Program-made: the position numbers and the translations under genes
Shown: piece by piece, positions 43,373 through 50,872 of the stretch
Numbering within the stretch: the first letter of the stretch is position 1
How the letters are laid out: every line of letters begins with the position of its first letter
Notes under the pieces: generated by a model
The model's input: only the letters and a program-made list of their open reading frames with translations
Told to the model about the DNA's origin: nothing
The model's database searches: none
NCBI RefSeq assembly: GCF_001579845.1
Contig: NZ_CP007440.1
Coordinates: 7,214,029 to 7,278,028, forward strand
Source of the DNA: Rhodoplanes sp. Z2-YC6860
Lineage (GTDB): Bacteria > Pseudomonadota > Alphaproteobacteria > Rhizobiales > Xanthobacteraceae
Length of the DNA stretch: 64,000 nucleotides
Reading direction: 5' to 3'

Positions 43373-43585
43373 ATGCGTATCAGGAAGGAAGTATGCTACG
43401 CGGATCTAAAGCCGATGTTCGGTATTTGCTACTGCCGAGTTCAGCTTCGACGCTTGCAGATACAAGGCCGCTTCCCACAATGCCACGAGCAGGGTCCCGG
43501 CCGCATTGCGTGGTACGAAGATGAAATAGTCGAGTGGCAGTCCACTCGGCCGAAGCGCCGCTACGATCCCGAGACGCTCTCGTAA
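43373..43585 (+). CDS. AlpA-like DNA-binding regulator
   Basis: 70 aa from ATG 43373, with AGGAG 7 nt upstream. The pattern RRLQIQGRFPQCHEQGPGRI, AWYEDEIVEWQSTRPKRR matches AlpA/excisionase-type winged-helix proteins. The first part (VCYADLKPMFGICYCRVQL) replaces the usual xxxEVxxxxGxSxxT helix with a Cys-rich version. Such proteins control phage-island excision or integrase expression. It is followed by an intrinsic terminator. Confidence 0.75.
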   Translation: MRIRKEVCYADLKPMFGICYCRVQLRRLQIQGRFPQCHEQGPGRIAWYEDEIVEWQSTRPKRRYDPETLS

Positions 43586-43594
43586 GAGAGCCAC

Positions 43595-43629
43595 CCCGCT
43601 CCGCCTGATTAGGAGCGGGTTTATTTTTT
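43595..43629. terminator. Bidirectional intrinsic terminator
   Basis: The stem CCCGCTCC/GGAGCGGG (43595-43602 and 43612-43619) is followed by TTTATTTTTT. It ends the AlpA-like gene and coincides with the 3' end of the minus-strand gene 43621-43821. Confidence 0.85.
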
Positions 43630-43821
43630 GCCGAGAAAATATTCGAGCGGCTTATCCGCTACATCAAACACGCCACTGTAGTAGTGATGCAAAAAGATCG
43701 CGATGATCGCGCACACCGCGACTCCAAATCCGAAGCCCATAAGCAGCAGCATATTTCTCGCGCCAGGCTCAACCTTATCCATTCGCTTCCAGACATCGCC
43801 GTCGAAGAGCATCGCATCCAC
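43621..43821 (-). CDS. Small single-pass membrane protein
   Basis: 66 aa from GTG 43821 or 63 aa from ATG 43812. The N-terminus is MLFDGDVWKRMDKVEPGARN, with one transmembrane segment (MLLLMGFGFGVAVCAIIAIF) and a short C-terminal tail. No family is recognised. It is convergent with the AlpA-like gene and shares its terminator. Confidence 0.5.
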   Translation of the reverse strand: MDAMLFDGDVWKRMDKVEPGARNMLLLMGFGFGVAVCAIIAIFLHHYYSGVFDVADKPLEYFLGKK

Positions 43822-43912
43822 CCATGACTACATCCCTGACTACTGTAGTCACCGTATGCTAGCCGTAAAAAGCGCCACAATTCAACGATTCCGCCACGTC
43901 CCTCGATCGCTT

Positions 43913-44053
43913 ATCAGCGCCGAGCAACCTGCCTAATCCTGATCCTAATCCTGCGTCGTGCCCTAAAGGGCACGCCGTGCGGACGGCCAGGATTACCACG
44001 CGCGTGGGCGTTACCACTACACGCGCGGGCGCGGCAGGTTGCTCGGCGCTGAT
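43913..44053. repeat. Nested inverted-repeat region (possible origin or structured RNA)
   Basis: Perfect 21-nt inverted arms at 43913-43933 (ATCAGCGCCGAGCAACCTGC...) and 44033-44053 enclose 99 nt. Inside lie the hairpin GTGCCC-TAAA-GGGCAC, short ATCCTG/ATCCTA direct repeats, an AATCCTG...CAGGATT pair and the palindrome CCACGCGCGTGG. The region precedes the gene block at 44225-48241. It could be a replication origin, a resolution or transfer site, or a structured leader. Confidence 0.7.
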
Positions 44054-44118
44054 CCTCGCTAACGCTCGGGCGCTCTCGGGACAGTGGCGGTACTTCGAAC
44101 GATAAAACTATTCACGGT

Positions 44119-44124
44119 TATAAT
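44119..44124 (+). promoter_or_regulatory. Candidate -10 box
   Basis: TATAAT lies in an AT-rich pocket (44101-44135) about 100 bp before the start at 44225. The best -35 candidate (TTCGAA, 44094) is 19 bp away and weak. A CTTTCGC/GCGAAAG stem (44138-44180) would lie in the leader. Confidence 0.3.
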
Positions 44125-44224
44125 TATTTTGGATGTCCTTTCGCGGTGGGCCGCGCCGTGATGCATCCTGGCGGCGAAAGCCGGACGACACACAGGTCTC
44201 TGCTCACCACAACGCCCACCCATA

Positions 44225-45004
44225 ATGAAATCTCTCTACATCGGCTCTGGTGACCCCACAGCCCAACTTTTAGAACATGTTCGCAATCCATTTCTCTTAA
44301 TCGGTGACGGCCCGATCATCGAACAATTCACCGCGCACTTTCCACGAGCCCGACAGTTCGATCCACAACGTCACAGCATCGATATTTTGAGCCACAAAAG
44401 CGATGTCATCGCGCGAGCGATCGCTCAGACGCCATTCCCCGACAAACCGCTCATGACCTACGACCACGGTAAGATGGCGCTAACCGAACTGTTGCTTACC
44501 ACTGCATCTCTCACCAACTTGCCGAAGATCGATCACAAAGGCGAGGACGAAGCGAAGCTCCGGGTGCGCGACATGTTTCACTCGCCCATTATCAAACGAA
44601 TGCTGACTGAAGCTCCGAACTTTTCTCTCAATTTGCGTCGCAGGAAGTCTGAGAGCTCGATCATCGCCAATCTCGACCGCGCAAAAATCGGCGAACAGAA
44701 CGCCTTCATCATCGCCACTCTTCTTGCAACGCTGTACCAGGGGCAAGTCGTTATCTCGGACTTTGGCTTTTATGCCCGTGACTTCTATCTGTCCCTAATA
44801 CGAGAAAATCGGCTTACCGTAACGCTGCGATCCCTCAACCAGGTCCATGAGAAGCTCCAAGACGAGCTGCTATTGTTCAAGGACATCTACCCCAACGGTG
44901 TACTCTATCGAGACGCCCTGCGCTTGGCTGAGCAAGAAGGGCTAGCCCCGGGTGTGGTCGGCCATACCGAACGCGTCACCGAGCTCTTGACCACCCACAG
45001 TTGA
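44225..45004 (+). CDS. TraG/VirD4-like protein without a P-loop
   Basis: 259 aa. NPFLLIGDGPIIEQFTAHFP occupies the place where coupling ATPases have a Walker A loop, but no GxxGxGKT is present. RARQFDPQRHSIDIL then resembles the 'LDPtkHsfNpL' strand. ESSIIANLDRAKIGEQNAFI, ATLYQGQVVISDFGFYARDF and YLSLIRENRLTV resemble the Walker B half of these ATPases, with DFG instead of DE. I infer a catalytically dead partner of the ATPase at 45467. The assignment is by pattern only; the family name is unknown to me. Confidence 0.45.
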   Translation: MKSLYIGSGDPTAQLLEHVRNPFLLIGDGPIIEQFTAHFPRARQFDPQRHSIDILSHKSDVIARAIAQTPFPDKPLMTYDHGKMALTELLLTTASLTNLPKIDHKGEDEAKLRVRDMFHSPIIKRMLTEAPNFSLNLRRRKSESSIIANLDRAKIGEQNAFIIATLLATLYQGQVVISDFGFYARDFYLSLIRENRLTVTLRSLNQVHEKLQDELLLFKDIYPNGVLYRDALRLAEQEGLAPGVVGHTERVTELLTTHS

Positions 45005-45044
45005 CGATTCCAGACTATTCCCCCAGCCCACGGGGAGGGTTGCA

Positions 45045-45470
45045 ATGGCTGAGGAAGCAAAATCGGCTGACGAGCGCGCGAAACAAAAAGAAGCGATCAA
45101 GGAGCTTAAGAGCTCTCTGCGTGCTCATCGGTTGCAATATCACAAGGGTAAATTGTTCTGGGGCGGGATCATTGCCGTCCCTGTTTTAGTGCTGATCGTG
45201 GCGGCGGTGATTTTGGGGCTGCCAGCCTTGCACACCACGATCACCTGCTACATCGCGGGTAATGCGCGCGTGTACGAAATATCTTGGATGCCAGCTCTCT
45301 TGCCGAATGAGTGCGACGTTAAACTCACGCTGCTTAGCGGTGATCTTTATTTAGAGACCAAACAATTTAGCAGCCGAGTGCAAATTCAGCCGACTGGCAC
45401 TGACCTACGGAAACATCCCATGCCGGTCTACATCAAAGGTAGTGGCACGGTGCGCATCGATTTCAAATGA
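45045..45470 (+). CDS. Single-pass membrane protein of the TraG-like operon
   Basis: 141 aa from ATG 45045, with GGGAGGGTTGCA just upstream. A charged coiled-coil N-terminus (about 1-35) precedes one transmembrane segment (FWGGIIAVPVLVLIVAAVIL), then about 80 residues, beta-rich with two Cys (TITCYIAG, PNECDVKL). The stop overlaps the ATPase ATG (ATGA at 45467-45470). It probably anchors the ATPase at the membrane (inference). Confidence 0.6.
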   Translation: MAEEAKSADERAKQKEAIKELKSSLRAHRLQYHKGKLFWGGIIAVPVLVLIVAAVILGLPALHTTITCYIAGNARVYEISWMPALLPNECDVKLTLLSGDLYLETKQFSSRVQIQPTGTDLRKHPMPVYIKGSGTVRIDFK

Positions 45471-46993
45471 GGGCGCGATTTAGAAAACTCGAAGCTCCTG
45501 GTGTGCCGGGCGTGCGGGTAAAGGTGGTGCTCGAAATCGAGCCCAAAGAGTACGACGCGATCGTGCGCTTTGGCATCCTCGATAAAAATGTTGCGTTCAG
45601 CTACAACTTCCGAGACTTCTTCAACACCGAGAAAATCATCAAGTCGGACAGCCCACGCGAGGCTGACACTCTCATCAATTTGCTCACGAAGGGCTTCAAT
45701 CAGATCAACGAATTTATTGGCTACGACATCCGTGGGCCGCAGACCGAGCAAGGGGTTGCTGAGCCTGAGCCGCTGGAAGAAGTGCCGTGGGATTTCTTCG
45801 AGGATAAGCGCTTTGAGCACATGCTCATCATGGCTGGCACCGGCACCGGCAAGACCACGCTGCTGAGCGCTATGATCAACAAGAACCTCGACCAGGTGGC
45901 GCGAGGCGAAGCTAGCGTGGTGGTGATCGATAGCGAGAACGAAGATCTTGGGCGCTTCCTGCCACGACACCCCCGGTTTGCTCCCGGAGGCGACTTGCAT
46001 GGCAAGCTGGTCTACCTGGAGCCCAGCATGGAGTACCCGCCGTGCCTTAACATCCTGCAATTTGCCGACTTCGCGCGCCTCAGTAAGGACGATCAGTTCA
46101 TCCGGCTTCAGCAAGCCTCAGAAATGCTGGCGTTCTTTTTTGGTGCGATGGGGACCGAACTCAGCACCAACATGAACACGATCCTCAACAATAGCCTGAT
46201 GGTCCTTGCCCATATCCCGAACGCGACGTTTGCGCACTTTGACGAGATTTTGTCGAGTGCTGGATTTGCCCGGCTGAGCAAGGAGCACGCTCAGCTCCGC
46301 TCATTGCCGCAAAACGTCATCAAATTCTTCAGTAGAGACATCCAAGGCTCTAGCATGAAGCAGAGTGCGGATGCAGTAAGACAGCGTCTTAACAGCATCA
46401 CCCAAAATCTAATGCTTAAGGCAATTTTCGCCGAAGCGGATCGCGGCTTGGATTTGTTCAAATTCTTTCAGCAGCCGCGCGTGCTCATCGTCAACACCCA
46501 GAAGAGATACGGCGAGGAGACCACTGGCACCTTCGGCCGCTATTTCTTTGCCGCGCTGTTGGGAGTGATTCGACAACGATCAAGTGGCGGACTTCCGATA
46601 TATTTCTATGCGGACGAAGCCTACCGCTATCTCGTAGACGAAGGCAGCGCCAAATTTTTAGTCAAAGAAGGGCGGCGTCAAAACGTCTCTATCACCCTGG
46701 CCATACACGAAATTGAGGATGCCCGTGGTGTTTTGAGCGCATTACAGACCATGCACATCAAGGCACTTTCGATGGGTAAGCCCAGGTGGCAAATTAAGTT
46801 GCGGGTAGGCGACCCGCAGATTATTACGCCCCCGAATATCAGCTTTAGAACTGCGCCACAGATCGATCGACTTGAGTGGGAGAAGTTGCACGCCGCCATC
46901 CGGGCTGCCTATTGCCGAGACAATCGTGACATTGCTCCCCCACCCATCGAAGGGCAGATTGAAGACGTTGGGGACGCCACACTCGGCCGATAG
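45467..46993 (+). CDS. TraG/VirD4/HerA-type ATPase
   Basis: 508 aa. Walker A MAGTGTGKTTLLSAMINKNL (about 123-142), VVVIDSENEDLGRFLPRHPR (first strand after it), LNSITQNLMLKAIFAEADRG, then LPIYFYADEAYRYLVDEGSA (Walker B with DE), followed by GRRQNVSITLAIHEIEDARG. The fold order is that of DNA-pumping ATPases used in conjugation (coupling proteins) or in HerA-like systems. The preceding membrane protein overlaps it by 4 bp. No type IV secretion genes are seen in the window, so it may serve a mobilisable element. Confidence 0.8.
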   Translation: MRARFRKLEAPGVPGVRVKVVLEIEPKEYDAIVRFGILDKNVAFSYNFRDFFNTEKIIKSDSPREADTLINLLTKGFNQINEFIGYDIRGPQTEQGVAEPEPLEEVPWDFFEDKRFEHMLIMAGTGTGKTTLLSAMINKNLDQVARGEASVVVIDSENEDLGRFLPRHPRFAPGGDLHGKLVYLEPSMEYPPCLNILQFADFARLSKDDQFIRLQQASEMLAFFFGAMGTELSTNMNTILNNSLMVLAHIPNATFAHFDEILSSAGFARLSKEHAQLRSLPQNVIKFFSRDIQGSSMKQSADAVRQRLNSITQNLMLKAIFAEADRGLDLFKFFQQPRVLIVNTQKRYGEETTGTFGRYFFAALLGVIRQRSSGGLPIYFYADEAYRYLVDEGSAKFLVKEGRRQNVSITLAIHEIEDARGVLSALQTMHIKALSMGKPRWQIKLRVGDPQIITPPNISFRTAPQIDRLEWEKLHAAIRAAYCRDNRDIAPPPIEGQIEDVGDATLGR

Positions 46994-47052
46994 AACATCA
47001 GAGTAACTAACGGCCTTAGCCCGCGCGGTACAATTAGCGTACTACGTCGCGT

Positions 47053-48042
47053 ATGGGGAAGTTGCGCTACAGCTCACTCGCTCCAACTCTCAAGCCGCAA
47101 CTGCGGCCTGATCCTGAGAGCACGCGCTACAAGCACTACCTCGAGATCCTCGACTACATGCAAGATCGGGATATCACCCCGAGCTCCTACATCCGCGCAC
47201 ATCTTGGCTCCGATCATTTCAGCCGCCAGCTCATTGGTGAGATGGCTAAAGCGCACCTCATCAGAATCCCCGATGGCTACAACCATAGCAATGCGAGATA
47301 TCGGCCTCGGCCGTATGAAATAGACACTCTCGGCCTCAAGGCACTCGCCAGGGCCGGGATGCTCCGCAAGCGCCCGTCCGACAATGACCCTTTCAAACAC
47401 AAATATCTGCGGTCTGTGGCACTTCACTCTTTCCAGCGCGCCCCGAAAGAAATCGACGGGCTGATCTTGCACTCGCAGCGCATGATCCTTGCGCACGAGC
47501 TCTGCTCCGATGAAGCTCGCAACGAGTTGCACCCCGAATGGTTCAAGATCCAAGGCCGCACTATCCGACCGGACGCACCCCTCTTTGGCTTTGAGTACAA
47601 AGGCGCATTTATGTTCTTCCACGGACTTGAGGCCGATCGCGGCACCGAGCGCCGAAACCAACCCAGGGACGCTGACTATAAGCGCAAGACTGTCGCACGC
47701 ATGGTCAACGACTACGCCGAGTATTATCGCCGCGGGTTGTTCAAGAGCAAATTTGGCTTCAGTCAGATCACCTTCCCGATCGTCACCACGGCCGACGCGG
47801 GAAGCATCATTAATGTCATCAAAAAGGAGGTGCCTGATAAAGACATACAAAAGCGTTTCATCGTGAAAGAGCTACCTGACTTTCTCGAAGACGATGAATT
47901 GCCACCTCCCACGGCACACTTGGTGACTGACCCTTGGCTTCGTGTGGATGGTCCTTTCAACATCTTCGAGACCCTCAAACGCACAGCAGAGAGAAAATCT
48001 GATGGACACAAGCAAGGTACGAGCATTGCTCGACAAACGTGA
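47053..48042 (+). CDS. Replication-relaxation family protein
   Basis: 329 aa. The N-terminal winged-helix region (about 25-100: YLEILDYMQDRDITPSSYIR, LGLKALARAGML) is followed by a nuclease-like core with IRPDAPLFGFEYKGAFMFFH and GLEADRGTERRN, the hallmark of the family (PD-x(n)-E-x-D-R-G-T-E, a probable PD-(D/E)XK fold). Family members occur on plasmids and conjugative elements with TraG-like ATPases, as here. A nicking or accessory relaxase role is inferred, not shown. Confidence 0.8.
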   Translation: MGKLRYSSLAPTLKPQLRPDPESTRYKHYLEILDYMQDRDITPSSYIRAHLGSDHFSRQLIGEMAKAHLIRIPDGYNHSNARYRPRPYEIDTLGLKALARAGMLRKRPSDNDPFKHKYLRSVALHSFQRAPKEIDGLILHSQRMILAHELCSDEARNELHPEWFKIQGRTIRPDAPLFGFEYKGAFMFFHGLEADRGTERRNQPRDADYKRKTVARMVNDYAEYYRRGLFKSKFGFSQITFPIVTTADAGSIINVIKKEVPDKDIQKRFIVKELPDFLEDDELPPPTAHLVTDPWLRVDGPFNIFETLKRTAERKSDGHKQGTSIARQT

Positions 48043-48241
48043 CGCACTGGACGCCGAAATTGCCGAAGCGGTCGGCGCGAAAAAGCGCGTCCTGAGCTGC
48101 ACAACGTGTGGCCAAGAAGGGCACAACGCTAAAACGTGCCCCAAGAAACCGGCTGCGGAACAACCGAAAGCCGCGACACTTCCCACACCAGCGGCGCCTA
48201 AACCAACACCGGCACCAACACCACTCGCGATCAAGGTATAA
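48002..48241 (+). CDS. CCHC zinc-knuckle peptide
   Basis: 79 aa from ATG 48002, overlapping the end of the preceding gene by 41 bp in another frame. A short coiled coil (KVRALLDKRDALDAEIAEAV) precedes the knuckle CTTCGQEGHNAKTC (C-x2-C-x4-H-x4-C), then a Pro/Ala/Thr-rich tail. The CCHC knuckle binds single-stranded nucleic acid in retroviral Gag and related proteins. It is uncommon in bacteria. An intrinsic terminator follows directly. Confidence 0.65.
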   Translation: MDTSKVRALLDKRDALDAEIAEAVGAKKRVLSCTTCGQEGHNAKTCPKKPAAEQPKAATLPTPAAPKPTPAPTPLAIKV

Positions 48242-48245
48242 AGAA

Positions 48246-48275
48246 AGCCCCGCCAATCTTGCGGGGCTCTTTTTT
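48246..48275. terminator. Intrinsic terminator
   Basis: The stem AGCCCCGC/GCGGGGCT (48246-48253 and 48261-48268) is followed by CTTTTTT. It ends the 44225-48241 block; the convergent gene ends at 48274. Confidence 0.9.
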
Positions 48276-48486
48276 ATGACTGCGCTGAAATGAACTCTTC
48301 GGCTCGCTGGATCACGCGCACGGCGTTCATCAGATCGCCCGAGCCGAGCTGATCGGTCTCCTTCCAGTCGTTGCCGTCTTTATAGGACTTTGACACGACG
48401 GTGTTGTAGTGATCGCCATTTTTCCAAATGGTGGCGGTTACGTACCCAAGGCGATATTTCGCAGCGGGTTTGTTGCCATTCGCCAT
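48274..48486 (-). CDS. Small plasmid-type hypothetical protein
   Basis: 70 aa: YRLGYVTATIWKNGDHYNTV, VSKSYKDGNDWKETDQLGSG, then MNAVRVIQRAEEFI. The R-G-V-ATIW-N...VSRSYKDG-W-ET core is a familiar pattern of short proteins on plasmids and integrative elements, probably a small beta-rich nucleic-acid binding fold; the function is unknown. A ribosome site (AAAAGGAGTGTGTC) precedes ATG 48486. Confidence 0.65.
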   Translation of the reverse strand: MANGNKPAAKYRLGYVTATIWKNGDHYNTVVSKSYKDGNDWKETDQLGSGDLMNAVRVIQRAEEFISAQS

Positions 48487-48688
48487 GACACACTCCTTTT
48501 CCCGCTGTTGTTCAGATGCGGGTCGAGAGGGGCCAAGGGTTCAAAGCAAGTTGCTGAGCATCCCAAGGAAACTGGATCGCCAACTACGTCCTCAGTAAAT
48601 CGACCTTCCTCTCAATCCACACCCGATGTCTAGGCAAATCCTACCACGGGTTAAAATTTAGCCAGTTGTACATCCACAGGAGGCCGCA

Positions 48689-49369
48689 ATGGCTCCGAAA
48701 TTCATCCCCTTCGAGAAGGTGGAAGAACTGGCCAACATCGAGCAGATCGCTCAGATGCTCAATCTGTCTCTCCGCGCTGGTAAAACCCAACTTCGTTGCG
48801 TTTGTCCGGTGCATGGTGGCGACGATCGGACGCTTTGCATAAGCCCGAACGTCCGCTCACGGCGCGGCTCGCTTGGTGTGTTTTATTGTCAGGCAGTCAA
48901 GGAGGGCGGCGACCGCATCGCGCTTGCCGCTCATTGCATGGAGATGGGCCAGCAGGACGCGGCCTTCTTCATCGCTCAGCAATACGGCATGGACCTTGCG
49001 AACAGTGAAACAGTAGACAGTGGTACAGTAACAAGTACTACAGTTAGCAAGGAGCATGCCACCGCGCCCCCAGCCCAGCAGAAGGCATCAACGAGCGGCG
49101 GATCAACGCCGCCTAAATTTGATCCTGTTAAATTCTGGGACCACTGCACTTACAGCGACGAGGTGAAATCTCTTGGGATCTCAGAGGAAGATGCAGCGCG
49201 CGTACTGATTGGCTGGCACACGCGCTACAAGGCTCTATTCATCGGGTGTCGCAATCCCGATGGTGGGATCAGCGGGTTTATTCGCCTTCTTGACCCGCAG
49301 CAGGTGAAGTTGCCACCTCAGTGGCTTCCTCAGTCGGCTGAGATTGTGCCGCTTCGACGGCCTGCGTAG
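48689..49369 (+). CDS. CHC2-type zinc-finger protein (primase-like N-terminus)
   Basis: 226 aa, preceded by AGGAGGCCGCA. Residues about 12-95 match the DnaG/CHC2 zinc-binding domain: VEELANIEQIAQMLNLSLRA, CVCPVHGGDDRTLCISPN, GVFYCQAVKEGGDRIALAAH. The fourth metal ligand is unclear. There is no Toprim catalytic domain; a Thr/Ser/Gly linker follows and then a second domain (GISEEDAARVLIGWHTRYKA, LFIGCRNPDGGISGFIRL). It is probably a replication accessory protein of the element. Its end overlaps the convergent gene at 49278 by 92 bp. Confidence 0.65.
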   Translation: MAPKFIPFEKVEELANIEQIAQMLNLSLRAGKTQLRCVCPVHGGDDRTLCISPNVRSRRGSLGVFYCQAVKEGGDRIALAAHCMEMGQQDAAFFIAQQYGMDLANSETVDSGTVTSTTVSKEHATAPPAQQKASTSGGSTPPKFDPVKFWDHCTYSDEVKSLGISEEDAARVLIGWHTRYKALFIGCRNPDGGISGFIRLLDPQQVKLPPQWLPQSAEIVPLRRPA

Positions 49370-49727
49370 TCTGTTTGCCGCTCTCTTTGAGGGCGGCTTC
49401 TTTTTGCCATTGCTCATCTTGAGCCGCGAACCGTGCCGCTTGTCCTTGCAGCCTGGCTTGCTGAAGTACAAGCAGCCTCTCCTCCCGCTTGTCGTGCTCA
49501 GCCTGCATCTTCTCCATTGCGAGCTCGCCCGGTTCACGCTTGCGCATGAAGCGAAGCAGATTGCCTTGCGTCCCGTGCTCCATGCCACCCGGCAGGTTGT
49601 CTTTGGTGAACGCCTCGACGCGGCCGAGGCACACAGAACGTGACCGCACCTTGCGGCCTTCGCGTCGGCGTGTCTCGTAGTAGACGTAGGGATTACCGTT
49701 GATGACCCGTACGCGATAGAAGCCCAT
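49278..49727 (-). CDS. Hypothetical protein, charged coiled coil
   Basis: 149 aa from ATG 49727, preceded by AAAGGAGAGCCAAC. The N-terminus MGFYRVRVINGNPYVYYETR, REGRKVRSRSVCLGRV is a short beta-rich module seen on mobile elements and in transposase-like proteins. Residues about 65-130 are a Gln/Glu/Lys coiled coil (EKMQAEHDKREERLLVLQQA). The function is unknown. It is convergent with the primase-like gene. Confidence 0.6.
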   Translation of the reverse strand: MGFYRVRVINGNPYVYYETRRREGRKVRSRSVCLGRVEAFTKDNLPGGMEHGTQGNLLRFMRKREPGELAMEKMQAEHDKREERLLVLQQARLQGQAARFAAQDEQWQKEAALKESGKQTTQAVEAAQSQPTEEATEVATSPAAGQEGE

Positions 49728-49828
49728 GTTGGCTCTCCTTTGGTTGGAAGAGCCGAACCAATTAAGACACGTTTGCCACTGCGTCTAAGGCCGCGATGTT
49801 CCCTCAAGTGCACTCAGCGGAGAGAGCC

Positions 49829-49993
49829 ATGACCCTCAAAGAAGAAGTCGCGTACATGTTCGACCTTATCGCCACGGTCGAATTACAGAAGAAGTTGGGT
49901 AAACCCACGGAGGGTTATGAGCGCTGGCGTGATGCTGTGAAACGCCGCGTAGCATTCAGATTGTTGAGCTTCGCGCTACCTGAGCAAATCTAG
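49829..49993 (+). CDS. Small hypothetical protein
   Basis: 54 aa from ATG 49829, with GGAGAGAG upstream: MTLKEEVAYMFDLIATVELQ, KKLGKPTEGYERWRDAVKRR, then a hydrophobic end. It is an amphipathic helical peptide; the role is unknown. Confidence 0.45.
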   Translation: MTLKEEVAYMFDLIATVELQKKLGKPTEGYERWRDAVKRRVAFRLLSFALPEQI

Positions 49994-50189
49994 TGATATG
50001 ATTACTGATGGACGAACCTACAAAAGCAACAAATCGTCTCAACGATAAATCATCAAAGCGCTGCGGCCGCCGCAACCCAATCTGAGGGGTGGCGCGCAAG
50101 GCTGCCTCCTCTTTCTTCAATGGAGGCAAACATGCTCTGCCGAAATTTCTATCGGTGTCCATCAGAAGTCGTCCACTAGGAGGCAATCT

Positions 50190-50378
50190 ATGAGCCGCAA
50201 GCTCATCGCCGTTTGCGCCACCTGTGGAAGCGATCGTGTGCTCTCGGACGCCTACGCCGCATGGGACGTCGCCACCCAACAATGGGAGCTGATGCAGACA
50301 TTCGACAAAGGCGCCTACTGCGAGCAATGCGACGGTGAGACGAGGTTGAAGTTTGAGCGCGTAAGGGACGTGGCATGA
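50190..50378 (+). CDS. Zinc-ribbon small protein
   Basis: 62 aa after a strong AGGAGG site. Two CxxC pairs (CATCGSDRV and YCEQCDGE) separated by about 30 residues form a probable zinc ribbon. The stop overlaps the next start (ATGA, 50375-50378), so the two are a coupled pair. No family is recognised. Confidence 0.65.
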   Translation: MSRKLIAVCATCGSDRVLSDAYAAWDVATQQWELMQTFDKGAYCEQCDGETRLKFERVRDVA

Positions 50379-50608
50379 CGGTGCAAGCCTTCTTAGCCAA
50401 GTATCCAAACGGCAAATACGGCTGGACGGGATCGCTGATGGAGCAGGAGCAGAAGCTCAAACGCCAAGCGGTGCTCACAGCAGTGAACTTTAACGGCAAC
50501 AAAGAAGGCTTCTTCACCTACAAAGGCGAAGGGTACTTCTGGCAGGTCACCCAAACGTTGGACCATGAGCCATGCTTGCTCATCGGCCCAATGGAGGACT
50601 ACTTCTAA
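50375..50608 (+). CDS. Small hypothetical protein coupled to the zinc-ribbon gene
   Basis: 77 aa: MTVQAFLAKYPNGKYGWTGS, FFTYKGEGYFWQVTQTLDHE, ending GPMEDYF. It is probably a small globular alpha/beta protein. The 4-bp overlap with the preceding gene indicates one transcription unit, ended by the hairpin at 50772-50798. Confidence 0.6.
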   Translation: MTVQAFLAKYPNGKYGWTGSLMEQEQKLKRQAVLTAVNFNGNKEGFFTYKGEGYFWQVTQTLDHEPCLLIGPMEDYF

Positions 50609-50771
50609 CGCATAGGATCTAGCGAGCTGGCCAGAGCGCAGACCGAGCCGCAAGGCCCACCCTGCCGGGAGGAAACGCAACAGCAAGGGAAAGTGTTGCG
50701 CATCTCTCATGACCCATAAGTGACCCATCCTGTGCGTCGCACTGCTCCATACCCGCGAGGGCGACAGTGCA

Positions 50772-50798
50772 CCCCCCGCTACATCGGCGGGGTTTTTT
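50772..50798 (+). terminator. Intrinsic terminator
   Basis: The stem CCCCGC/GCGGGG (50774-50779 and 50787-50792) is followed by TTTTTT. It separates the plasmid-like block from the convergent dcm gene. Confidence 0.85.
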
Positions 50799-50872
50799 CT
50801 CAAGAATTTGATTTGGCTTCACGCAGATTTCGACACCATGCGCTTCGATAATCGATTTGCGGCCCAGGTACT

